A stretch of DNA of 64,000 nt. Origin: Cristatella mucedo. Its lineage: Eukaryota; Bryozoa; Phylactolaemata; Cristatellidae. The DNA lies in contig WPIO01000037.1 in the NCBI GenBank assembly GCA_009760855.2, positions 2,549,501-2,613,500 on the forward strand, written 5' to 3'. The first letter of the stretch is position 1; each line of letters begins with the position of its first letter. Below the pieces are notes generated by a model. It did no database searches and was not told the DNA's origin. It saw only the letters and a list, made by a program, of their open reading frames with translations. Below are positions 39,623-50,100 of this stretch, piece by piece. Both the position numbers and the translations under genes were made by a program.

Positions 39623-41170
39623 AAAGACACTTGAACGGGTCGTGGCAGACCAGCTGAACTCATATAGCGAAACCTCACACCTTGCTAGTAAGTTCGAGTC
39701 TGGCTTTAGAGCTAATCACTCCACAGAGTCAGCATTGCTTAGGGTATACAACGACCTACTTAGGAATGCAGACATGGGTAGAGTGTCTCTGCTTGTTTTG
39801 CTCAATCTTTCGGCAGCTTTTGACACCATCGATCACAAAGTTCTTCTAGAGCGCCTCTCATCTCGCCTTGGCATCACTGGCACTGCTCTGCAGTGGTTCA
39901 GGTCCTATCTCAGTGGGAGACTCCAGAGTATTGACGTGAATGGACAAAGATCATCTGAAGTACCTCTGAAATATGGAGTACCTCAGGGCTCCGTGCTAGG
40001 TCCGGTTCTTTTCACGGTTTATACTCTCCCTCTTGCTGATGTGATTGCCAAGCAGAATCTAGGCTTTCACTTCTATGCGGATGACACTCAGTTGTACCTT
40101 TGCTTTGATTCCTCCCAGCCTTCGAGTACCTCAAATTCTCTCAACTCACTTGCTGCATGCATGGATGACATCCGCACATGGATGGCAGCAAATTTTCTAA
40201 AACTAAACGATGACAAAACTAACTTACTAGTTATGGGCAAACCCAGTGTGATTCAGAGATTGGAAAGGCTGTCTATCAAAATTGGCTCTGCCAGCATATC
40301 TCCTGTCGAATCAGCTCGAAATCTAGGTGTCATATTCCAAAGCGACCTCTCGTTAGACGACCATATCAGTTCCACAGTCAAATCTGCCTATTTTCAGCTT
40401 CATAACATTGCTAAAATTCGGGCTTGTTTAGATAAGGATACCACGTCCAAGTTGGTCCATGCATTCGTGACATCCCGTCTCGACTTCTGCAACTCACTGC
40501 TTACTGGCCTACCAGCATGTGCGATCAGGCGATTGCAGCTGGTGCAAAACTCTGCAGCTAGGCTTGTCTGTCGTGAGCGTCGCAGTTGCCACATTACTCC
40601 ACTTCTCGCCGACCTGCACTGGCTACCAGTCAAGCAACGGATTGACTTCAAGGTTTTGTCGCTCGCTTTTAGGTCCCTTCATTCTATGGCTCCAGCCAAT
40701 CTCTCCGACATAGTCCCCCATCAGGCCAAGCATCGTACCACCCGCTTTTCGGAATCCAACACTCTACAAATACCTCGCACAAACCTTAAATCCTTTGGAG
40801 ACCGTGCATTCAGCTCGTATGCTCCCAAAGCCTGGAACTCCCTCCCGACCTGCGTCAGAACATCACCTGACCTGACGCCATTTAAAAGGAACTTAAAAAT
40901 ACACTTATTTAGGACAGCATTTAGGGTGTCCCTGTGATTCGTCCTGGATGTGCTTATGCGTGCTGACACTGTGCATGCTGCCACTAACCACATTTGCATG
41001 CTGACCCTGTGCCTGTCACCCCTAACCATGTTATTCATTTTGTTTGTTTTTCAAGCATGATTTTACTTACCATTCAATTACATTTCTCTTTGCAGCAAAT
41101 GTAAAGCGCCTAGAGAGAGATTAAGTTCTCCGAGGGCGCTTTGTCAAGTACATTGTTATTATTATTATTG
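39622..41170 (+). mobile_element. Longest family A LINE copy: RT-to-C-terminus segment plus 3' UTR and tail
   Basis: An uninterrupted 431-codon frame (39642-40937) covers the reverse transcriptase from the GFRANHSTESALLRVY block through LLNLSAAFDTIDHKVL, GVPQGSVLGPVLF and the catalytic FYADDTQLYL to the conserved C-terminal RSCHITPLLADLHWLPVK. The RT N-terminus and the endonuclease are missing, so the copy is 5'-truncated, as is usual for target-primed insertions. The 3' UTR, hairpin (41103-41142) and ATT tail follow. The family is CR1/L2/jockey-like by sequence character. The open frame implies recent insertion. Confidence 0.92.
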
Positions 41171-41184
41171 ACCTCCTGGACTAA

Positions 41185-41340
41185 GACCCAAGGGAACCAT
41201 GTTATTCTTGTTGTTTATTGAGCATGCTACCACCAACCATTCGATCGTGCTTCCTTTGCAGCAAATGTAAAGCGCCTAGGAAGAGACTGAGGAGTTCTCT
41301 GAAGGCGCTTCATCAAATGTGTTATTATTATTATTATCCA
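41185..41340 (+). mobile_element. Family A-related LINE tail
   Basis: GCATGCTACCACCAACCATTC, GCAAATGTAAAGCGCCTAGG, a variant hairpin with a 3-nt insertion in its loop, and an ATT tail. It directly follows the tail of the preceding copy. Confidence 0.8.
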
Positions 41341-41554
41341 GATTGGGATTTGAAATGATTTTTTAAATGACCGCTTATATTGCATTTTGACTTGTGCCCA
41401 TGTAGACATCGTTGGCGTGATGAGTACTTTCCTAGAATGGCTCTGCCGGCTGAGCCTTTTTTCATCGTTACGATTGTTAATGTTACATTTGTATTATCCC
41501 TCAGATAAGTTAATCTCGCTGTAGGCACTTCACATATCCTGTAAAAGAAGCATG

Positions 41555-41745
41555 ACCAAATGGTGTATGCGTGCTGACCCTGTGCCTGTCGCCGCTAACT
41601 ACGTTACGATTGTTGTCGCTGAGCATGCTACCGCAAACCATTCGACCACGCTTCCACTGCAGCATATCCAAAGTGTCTAGGCAGGGCTGACGTCTATGCA
41701 GTTTCTAGGCAGGGCTAGCTTTTTTTGTGGCCAGCCGCGGTTCAG
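41555..41745 (+). mobile_element. Diverged family A-related LINE 3' UTR
   Basis: TGCGTGCTGACCCTGTGCCT and CATTCGACCACGCTTCCACT words are followed by a degraded hairpin (GTGTCTAGGCAGGGCT). No ATT tail is left. Confidence 0.55.
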
Positions 41746-43789
41746 CCATAGACTTGGACACAAATAAGGCAGGCGTCCAAACACAGGAGTAGAGTTAGAA
41801 ATGCCTCGGCTGCTAATAGACTGATGGGGTAGGAGACAGCCATTCGTCGCCATTCAATTCAATTCCATCGTCGGCTGTCGAGAGCGATGAGTCCCGTAGC
41901 ACGCCGGATGATTCGCCTCGAACACAGATCCCTTCTGCGGTGCCGCGAACACATTCCCCAGCAGCCCAAAGTTGGAGCTCGCCGCCACTACCGGTGCCTC
42001 ATCTAGTCCGTTCATGTCTCGAGTGCAGGTTACCGGAAAGCTATGGAGGTGGGTGTCGAACGGCCAGAATCCAGCTTCAGGGTAAAAAAATGTGCCCCCA
42101 ATTAAGGTGAAGCCGGAGAAAGCTGGGTAAAGCGAGTTGTCTCTGAACCCTTGTGACGGCAGCAGCCGCCGCCACCGGTAGCGACCCGCAGCCGTCGATA
42201 GTAAATTAAGTACAGCAGTGCATTGGTTCAACGAGAGTTGGCGACTGCATTTAAGTGGTCCCGCGAGTTGGCTACCCAAGTGTTTTGATGTCGGCTCAGT
42301 TTCCGCCGTTTTGCGACCGTTCGTCGCTGGAACTCGAGCGTCCGAGCGTCGCACTTGACGGGCTTTACTGCTGCTCGCGCTTTACACGATTCTCACACTG
42401 CGAACGCACTCCGTCGTCGCTTCCTGCGGTGGCTGCCAGCGATGGCGAGGGACGACGGGGCCTTGTCTCAGCCGCCCTTACATGTACGAGGCTGCATAGA
42501 AATCGGCCAACCTCCTGCGATTTTCAATTCAGCGAAGACTTCATCGACGGAGCGATCGAGCCTTCGTCTGTAAGCATCTCGAGGGATCGCAGCTCACTGA
42601 ATGCGCCGGGCCACCCTCGGGCAGGCTCTTGTGGCTGAAGGCCTCCCCCCTGGATGCTACGGAATGCCTACCGCGTCCTGGCTGCGAGGCTTTGAGGTTT
42701 CGAGACGATGCTTGCTCGTAGACGATCTCGCCTCGAGAGCTTGGGTCGCGCGTAAGCTTTCAGGATTGTGATATTCAAAAGGCTCACACGTGATTGTTCC
42801 CAAAACCGGATGCAGATATACTCGTGCACGGCACGCCATCTACGGATCTATAGCTACTTAGATCTACAAAACGAGACGGATGGAGACGCAAACCGAAACG
42901 GCCGCTGCCGTTTCGCTTGTCCAGGCTTACACGCCCCAGCCCGAACCCCTAACTAGGACCGTGCTCCAGGCATCGTGGACCGAATGTGACCAATAATTCC
43001 GTACACGTTAGTGATATCGGACTCTATATTTTGACGCTGAAAAAACTACATCTGCCCAAGACGGAAGCAGGAAGTGAAAGTGACCAATAATCGAAATGGC
43101 AATGTATCAGCTGACCAAGATCAATGCAAGCGTCAATAATCAGTCGCCATGATGTCGGAGCCCCGACGCCGAGGTAGCCGTTACCGAGGTCGAACTGGCA
43201 TGTGCACGCGCTTGAGGACGAAGGAGGCGCTGAGATGGACAGTGGCGGGACATGCGTGCGAAGTAGAGTGTCCGAGCTTCCGGGGGGCGGGGCATTCTTT
43301 GAGTCTGACAGCGCTGGTCAAGCGCTTCGTCGGCTGGGCCGCTCCCTTGGCCCGCATCATCGTTGCTCAGCAACGGTCCCTGCGCTAAAGTCAGAGGGAA
43401 TCTCTCTAGCGGTCCCTGCGCCTACAAGTAGTCCTAGTCGTAGAAGTAGTCCGTGTGGCGACTGCTACCGTCTCGCTGCAAGCAGCCAGCGTTATTATGC
43501 CTTTTATTGCCATGCACCGCCAGTCTAACAGGCGAAACGAAGACGCGCTGTAGACTGGGAGCACCGAGGGCTCCACTGGCTCTGACTTTGACGAAGCCCA
43601 GAGGTGCTCACACTCTCACGACTCTATCGTTCGCGACGCTATCACACTATCACGGTCGTAGACACACAGGTCACCGGCATAGATGCGCACGGTCATATCG
43701 CGACACACGTCGTAACTCCGACTCCTGCAACTCACTGCAATTCTGTATTGGGTGTCGCATGCACGGGGGGGGGGGCAGGAAGAGGGTGG

Positions 43790-43880
43790 GAGGAAAGGAG
43801 AATGGACGAATGGGAGGGAGGTAAGGAGAGGGTGGGAGGTAAAGAGAGGGTGGGAGGTAAGGAGAGGGTGGGAGGTAGCC
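43790..43880 (+). repeat. GGAGAGGGTGGGAGGTAA tandem repeat
   Basis: Four imperfect 17-18-bp G-rich units after a run of about 11 G at 43766. The G strand could form quadruplexes. Confidence 0.8.
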
Positions 43881-44084
43881 AGAGGAGTGGCTTCGTGCCA
43901 CTTCATCTGCCACTTCATCTGCCACATCGTCGTTCGTAAATGGGTAGCTATTGTATCAGCCGATCGTTAGTTTTAGCACTTGGGACACGGTGCCAGCTAT
44001 AATTAAATGACGGGGGCATGTTGAGAATAGCAACAGTAACTATTGGTATTCTCATAGGGCAGTTGAATACAGCTTTAAGGGAAC

Positions 44085-44125
44085 TAAATCTCTTTCTAGG
44101 CACTTTACATTCGCTGGAAAGAAAG
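44085..44125 (-). mobile_element. Small LINE-tail relic
   Basis: AACTAAATCTCTTTCTAGGC, then ACTTTACATTCGCTGGAAAG, is the reverse complement of the family A hairpin region. Confidence 0.5.
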
Positions 44126-44440
44126 GTGCTCAAGGCCGTGCTATTCGAGCACGACGATTCAGTAATTAACAGAGCTAAATTATCGGCTAAGTGTCACGAC
44201 CCGCCGATTCGCATCTGATGGCGGGAGAGGACTTCTGATTTTCGCTCAGCTTCGAAGATCCGCTGGGCCAGCCGCCTTCCGCTGAAGAAGGGCGGAGGGA
44301 GAGGGGACATCTCTGATATCATGCTACCATTATGACGTGAGATCTAGCTTCGCAGACAATGAGCGTAGCAGTCGGCAGTGCTCCGAAAAAGCTCACATCA
44401 CCCGTGAGCTATGCAATAGCTGCAGCTAAGCAAAATCACC

Positions 44441-44620
44441 AAGAGAGAGAGAGATGTAGAGAGGGAGAGAGAGAGAGGGAGAGAAAGAGAGAGAGAGCCC
44501 AAGAGAGCAAGAAAGAGATAGAGATAGAGAGAGATAGAGAGAGAGAGAGGGAGAGAGAGAGTGGGAGAGAGAGAGAGAACGCCCAAGAGAGCAAGAAAGA
44601 GAGTGAGAGAGAGAGAGGGT

Positions 44621-44693
<73 letters not shown>

Positions 44694-45051
44694 CAAGAGA
44701 ATGAGAGAGAGAGAGAGAAGGCGCAAAAGAAGAGAGAGAGAGAGCGAGTACGAGTGAGAAAGAGCGAGAGTGAGATAGAGAGCGAGAAACGGAGAGAGAA
44801 AGAGAGTAAGAAACAGAGAGAGGGAGAGCGAGGGAGAAAGAGGGGGACAGAGAGTGCAAAGGAGAGAGTGCACGGAAGAGAGTGCACGAGAGAGACAGAC
44901 AGGAAGAGCAGGAGAGTGAGACATAGAGAGAGAGAGGGAGAGAGAGAGAGAGAGAGGGAGAGAGGGGCAAGAGAGAAAGTGAGACAGAGAGTACGAGAGA
45001 GCGCAAAAGAGCAAGAGTGAGAGAAAGAGAGTGGGAAGCAGAGAGTGAGAA

Positions 45052-45120
<69 letters not shown>
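44441..45120 (+). repeat. 680-bp GA-rich tract
   Basis: Nearly continuous purine sequence (GA)n with occasional C/T interruptions, ending in a pure run at 45055-45120. Long Ser/Leu-rich or Arg/Glu-rich open frames here are repeat artefacts. It lies 1.5 kb upstream of gene B exon 1. Confidence 0.95.
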
Positions 45121-45124
<4 letters not shown>

Positions 45125-45589
45125 GATCCTGGATGATCGCGAGTGAGCGAAGCAAGGCCAGGCATCGATCGAGAGTGCGTTGGTAATGTCGTCGTAGTCG
45201 TAGCGACGAAGCGCTCAGTTATGATGAGTGCCTCACTTACGGTGGGCAGACATCAAAGGTCCGGAGCGATGTAGGTAATGGACGCATTAAGTAAAGAGCA
45301 GCGGAAGCATTTCGATTACTTAAGTCGGCGAGGAGCCTGCTCAACCAAATGCAAGCTGTTACCGGGAAGTGACGCGACGTCTCGTTAGCGGCTGCGGAAG
45401 TAATGCACAAAGAGTGCTTCCATCAGCAGCTCGATATACGTTGGGGCGGAAATGGCGAACAGCAAACGACCTGTCGCTGACAGTTCGAAGGTTGCATCAC
45501 TAACAAACCAGCAGACCGGCTGACCTGGATGCGACAAATTGCCCCGAGGTATCAAATGCTGGCGGGCGTCTTTACAATAAAAAAAATAA

Positions 45590-45720
45590 TAATAATAAAT
45601 AGTTCATTTTCATTCATTCATTTCAATTAATAATTCATTTCCATTCATTTTGTAAAGCACCCTAAGAGAACTTAATCTCCATCTAGGTGCTTCACAGGTG
45701 CCGCAGGGCTCCGACCCACA
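45590..45720 (-). mobile_element. LINE-tail relic, minus strand
   Basis: AAT/ATTCATTT-rich sequence, then AAGCACCCTAAGAGAACTTA and ATCTCCATCTAGGTGCTTCA, the degraded family A hairpin. A tRNA-like GCTCCGACCCACAG word follows at 45706. A second relic of the same hairpin is at 46225-46262. Confidence 0.5.
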
Positions 45721-46269
45721 GCTTCGGTCATTGAATGCATTTACCTTGACCGAGGTCATCGAAGGTGAACACCTTCACCCTCCCCCCCCCGGGTCAAACC
45801 AGGGCGGGCAAATAATGGTAACAACAAGCGGGTCCGTCCTTTGATTTTTACTTTCATTTCAAGAAGATCTGTAGCCGCGCTTCGCCGACGCGGCTACAGC
45901 GCGGCAAAGCTGCAAAGGCGATTTACAGCTGCAGGAGAGCTATTCGGCTTCGCTACCATGAAAGGGGAAAAGGAGCAGGAAGCTAAAATAGCAGCTCTGA
46001 CGCGGTAGCTCTGACGCGGCTGCTTCGAAGCGCCGCGCTAGAGGTTCGCCGGTTCGCGAGATCCGGTTCCGCCGTGGTCACAGCGAGTTGAATTGCGTCA
46101 TCCTGCTGCTGTTCCCCATCGCTCCAGCGTCGCTCATTTAATTCGCCGACGTCGTCAGGTGCAGCCTCACCGCTAGGGTGGGGCTCTTGTCCGTCCAAAA
46201 TACGCTTCACTTGTGTACTGCCCAATGAAAACTTAATCTCTATCCGGGCACTTCACTGCCGACTCGCTG

Positions 46270-47130
46270 GGCTCGATCGTCCGCATCGTCCCTGACCGTT
46301 ATCGGCCAATTCGCGCCGCCCTCGCGCCAGCGCGGCTCTGCAAGAAAGAGGGGCGCGAACGGAGCGCGAACGAAAGAACGAAAGAACGAGCGGCCGCGAG
46401 CCCGCCTAACGGCGGCGAATACACAAACCGCTGTGGCGCCTTTTCACAACGTCTGGCGAGCGCATCGCTCGACCGAGCCGACTCAACATCCGGCCGCCAC
46501 CAGGGTCTTATCGATTCCTCCTCCGAGGCATCCCCCCCCCGCACGCGGTTCGTTGTCGCCGCGCGAGCGGCACTAAGCGCGACGCCGACGCTCTCTCTGG
46601 CTGGAGCTCCTTGCCGCCACTGATGCCATGCTAATCCGGAGAATTTCGCTGCTGCTGCTGCTGCTGCTGTACTTCGCCCTGGCGATGCAGGTGGGTGACT
46701 GCTGGATCCACGCTCGCTGGCGCCGGCTGCGTCTGCGGAGCTGCGCATGCACCAGCGGATTCTCTTCTTTCGCGAAGCTTTCGCCCTGCTTTTGCGTCGG
46801 CGTCCGCCGCTGCGGCACCTGCTGCGGCGGCGATCGGCGCCGCTCTCTCTCTCCCCCCCCCCGGCTGGTCCGGCAGGATTTGAAACGTCCCAGCGATTTT
46901 GCAAGTTTCCCGCCGACTTAAAACGGCGTCAGCTGGCTCGTCTCGGAGCGATCGCTGAAAGCGGCTCTGACAGTAGCGTCGGGCCGAAACTGGAGCGCGA
47001 ACTTCGCGAAGGTCTCGTCGGCTAGTGACGCTGAGCGATCGGCTGCAGCGTTGAAATTCGCGCCGGTGGCCATCGCCGTTGTGTCGGTGTTAAAGTGCGA
47101 CACCGTCTCTTCCATAGCCACAGAGTGACA
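46270..47130 (+). promoter_or_regulatory. CpG-rich region around gene B exon 1 (candidate promoter / 5' UTR)
   Basis: This stretch is visibly rich in CG dinucleotides compared with the neighbouring LINE-filled DNA, and it contains the predicted start codon and signal-peptide exon at 46628. No TATA box was seen. Several GCGCGAACG-type words and C homopolymers are present. Promoter function is inference from composition and position. Confidence 0.35.
46628..46690 (+). CDS. PKD1-like: Gene B exon 1: start codon and signal peptide
   Basis: Twenty-one codons encode [19 protein letters not shown] followed by MQ: two arginines, a hydrophobic core of seven leucines (six of them in a CTG repeat) and a small-residue end, a textbook signal peptide. 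The donor GTGGGT starts at 46691 in phase 0, matching the microexon at 55734. A four-codon upstream ORF (46623-46634) overlaps the start. The exon lies in a CpG-rich stretch that could be its promoter. The link to the WSC exons is inferred from phase and signal-peptide logic. Confidence 0.6.
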
Positions 47131-50100
47131 GGTGCGTTTTGCACCAGTCACAGTGTACAAAAAGGTCTAGGCTGATTCAGCAGCGTCATACGCATGTCGG
47201 CACAGGAGCCTATATAGCCACCACTTGCGGCAGGAAACAAAAAATCAGCCACTGCTTAACTCAAGCTCGCGACCTTGGTAGTGAAAAATATCCCCCTACC
47301 CCTGTGCTAAGAAAAGGCTAATGCCTCCTCGTAAGATGACCTAAGAATAACTTGTGCCTAAGTTGGGCTTTTTATACTGTCTAGATAGAGATTCCTACAT
47401 ATCTGACTCTCAATCATATTAAATTGGGAAGCGCTAATCATCCTCTCGGCTATCAATAATCGACAATTCACCGACTCGGGGCTCAAAGTGCGACTCTCTG
47501 GCTTGAAGCCCAGCGCACAGCAAATCGATCGATACAATTGGGCTTAGTAAACTCACGATAGTTCACATTTCAGGAACCATTAAAAACTCAAAGCACCATC
47601 GTAATGTAATAACCTCTGTAGAACGAAACGCGCGTCGCTGTCCCTAATGTCGCTGTCCCCCATGTCGCTGTTCCCCCATGTCGCTGTTCCCCCATGTCGC
47701 TGTCCCCCATGAGCCGTGATGGCACACTAGGTAAGGCGCGGTTGCTTTCATTACCTTGGTCCCGAGGTCGTGGGTTCGATTCCTGTGGTGGGTGATCCTT
47801 TATCGCCACTGCAAGCGGTGGTGATAGCCGTAAAGGCTCTTCTGTCGCTATAGAAAAAGAGGCTGTTTAAGCAGCTAGCATTTTTTTTATCCCCCACGTC
47901 GCTATCTCCCCACGTCGCTATCTCCCCACGTCGCTGTCCCCCCACGTCGCTGCCCCTCCATTAGCTCCGCAGTCGAGTGTGACTTTTTTTAGAGCCATGC
48001 GCCGTGGCCAAAATGTGAACTAACTTAGACAGGGATGCCGCAGCCAGTCTGGTCTCAGCCTCAGTCTGGTCCATGCATTTCTGACATACCGACGAGACTT
48101 GTGCAACTCGTCACACGCAGGTCTTCCTGCTTATGCTTATTATGACGCTTGCAGTGGGAGCAAAACTGCAGTGGCTGTGGCTCGTCGGTGGCGAGCGTTG
48201 CAACCACCACAGTGCCGCCGCCGCGCGGGTTCAATCCACCAATCAGCACGGGCTTCCCATTCAGCAGCCTGAGCGTGACTACTCTGGCTTCTGCTTCTGC
48301 TCACGTTTAGGCTCCTTATTCTCTTTCTCCGGCATTTCAAACCATTCCGAACTATTTTCGAATTCCTCTGAATCGATTCATTTAGCTGTGCCAGCTAACC
48401 TCTAACCCCGAATCCTCCGAGAACCGCGCTATCTGTTTCGCATTCTCCTAAAGCCCAGAACTCACTCCCGACTGACGTCACGGTAGCCCCGAATTGACGA
48501 GATTTGAAAAGAAGGGAGTAGCCCACTCGTTTTTCACAGCATCACCTCCGTCCGGGGTTTTCTTTGCGTGTTTTTGAGCTCTGCGACAATAAGCTTGCTT
48601 ATCGTTCTACCGCTAACCATTCGACCAAGCTTCTCCTGTGCAGCATCTGTACAGTGCTTAGAAAGAGATTAAGTTATCAGAGAGCGCTATCCAAATACAT
48701 TATAATTATGATTGTTTTTATTATAGCAAGCAAGTTGCATGTGGTTCTCTATTTCGCTCGCTAGGCCTAGCTAGAGATTGAGCTCTCTCAGGGCACCGTA
48801 CATACGTCTAATTATAATTAATATTAGTATTAATATAGATTGATTTGCTTATTTTTTAATAGTGTAGATATTAACATTAATTGATATTTACTAATTCATT
48901 ATAACAGTAGCATGCCCCAGTGCTCGAGGGCCGCACAGCTCGCCACGATTCAAAGGCCACTCTGCGCTCCTGCTGCCGGCGCGAGCGGAGTCTGCGAACG
49001 CGAGGCAAACTGGTGGAGGAAGACTTTCAATGGTCATGTAATATCTATGTATTTCCATCTGTAACTCCACAAAGACTGCGTGGGTGTTACGCAGGAGAGT
49101 TTTGTATTTGCTCGCACTCACAGCCTGGGCGGCTTTCCGCGCACACTTTCGGTAGCCAGCAGACTTCGTCTCACGCAGCGAAGAGAAAAGAAAGTGAAAA
49201 GAATCGGCAGTGTGAATCGGCAGTGTGAATCGGCAGTGTGAACGTGCAGTGTGAACGGCAGCTGAGGTAGTGAGTGGCGTGGAAGTAGCAGCTCAGTAGG
49301 ACCGCTGAAACGGATGCGCCATAATCGGCAGCAGCAGGAGAGTAGTCGTCGTTGCGTAAGAATCGTGAAAGTGAGCTCCGCAGTCCAGGGCCTGCAGAGC
49401 AAAAGCTTCTGTCGCCAACGATCTTTAAGCGGATGTACGGAACGGCTAATTTATTGGCAATACAGGACCTGAGGGTACGAAGAGGCTGAAACGGTTGCAG
49501 CAGCTCAGCCACACGCGAAGGAGCCAAGTCGTGGCCTTGGCCTTGTGGGTCGGCGTAAGAACATTGTTCTTCATCGGTTGATCGACGTGTCCTACTCGTG
49601 AGATGCACCTCGTGGGACCCGGTGTGAGCCAAAACGAACGACAGAGCACACTCTCCGCTCTGCATCGCTGCGTTTTCGTTTACCGCTAAGCGAAGAATGA
49701 CAGAGGACGCAGCCACTCCCTCGGCCCCGCCTCCGCCAGCGAACTGTCGCACGACACTAGTTACTAAGGCCTTGCCTCATGCAGAACGAGCGCTGCTACA
49801 AAGAGAACTCGAGCGGCCTCTAATAATATTATATATTATAATACATTTTATATAAAATATAAATATAAATTATATAAATATAAATATATTATATATATAT
49901 TATATTATATTATATATAATATATATTATAATATTATATAGTATATATAAATATTATATATTATATAATAATATTATATAATATAACACTATTATATATT
50001 ATATAATATTAGCCGCTAATTTGAAGGAAGCGAAGAGTGCGCGCTGCGAAGGGTGTGCGACTTTTTGGCGAACTGGCGAACGAGAGACTCGCATACCGCC

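Larger units (their letters stand above)
29214..46627. other. Intergenic region between genes A and B (overview)
   Basis: No protein-coding gene could be supported here. The contents are LINE copies (29.8, 30.9, 36.5, 39.6-41.7 kb), SINEs (39.3 and 39.5 kb), MITE-like repeats (35.5-37.6 kb), microsatellites, a 22-bp palindrome at 30.7 kb and a 680-bp GA tract. The segments 31620-34640 and 41750-43750 show nothing recognisable beyond weak CpG enrichment near 34.65-35.0 and 42.3-42.6 kb. Confidence 0.6.

Noticed and set aside
42255-43528. Several 60-127-codon frames in a moderately CpG-rich intergenic stretch
   Set aside because: No domain, no convincing splice context, and overlapping frames on both strands; no support for a gene.
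44398-45165. Ser/Leu-rich minus-strand frames of 150-255 codons
   Set aside because: Artefact of the GA tract; several overlapping frames of equal quality.
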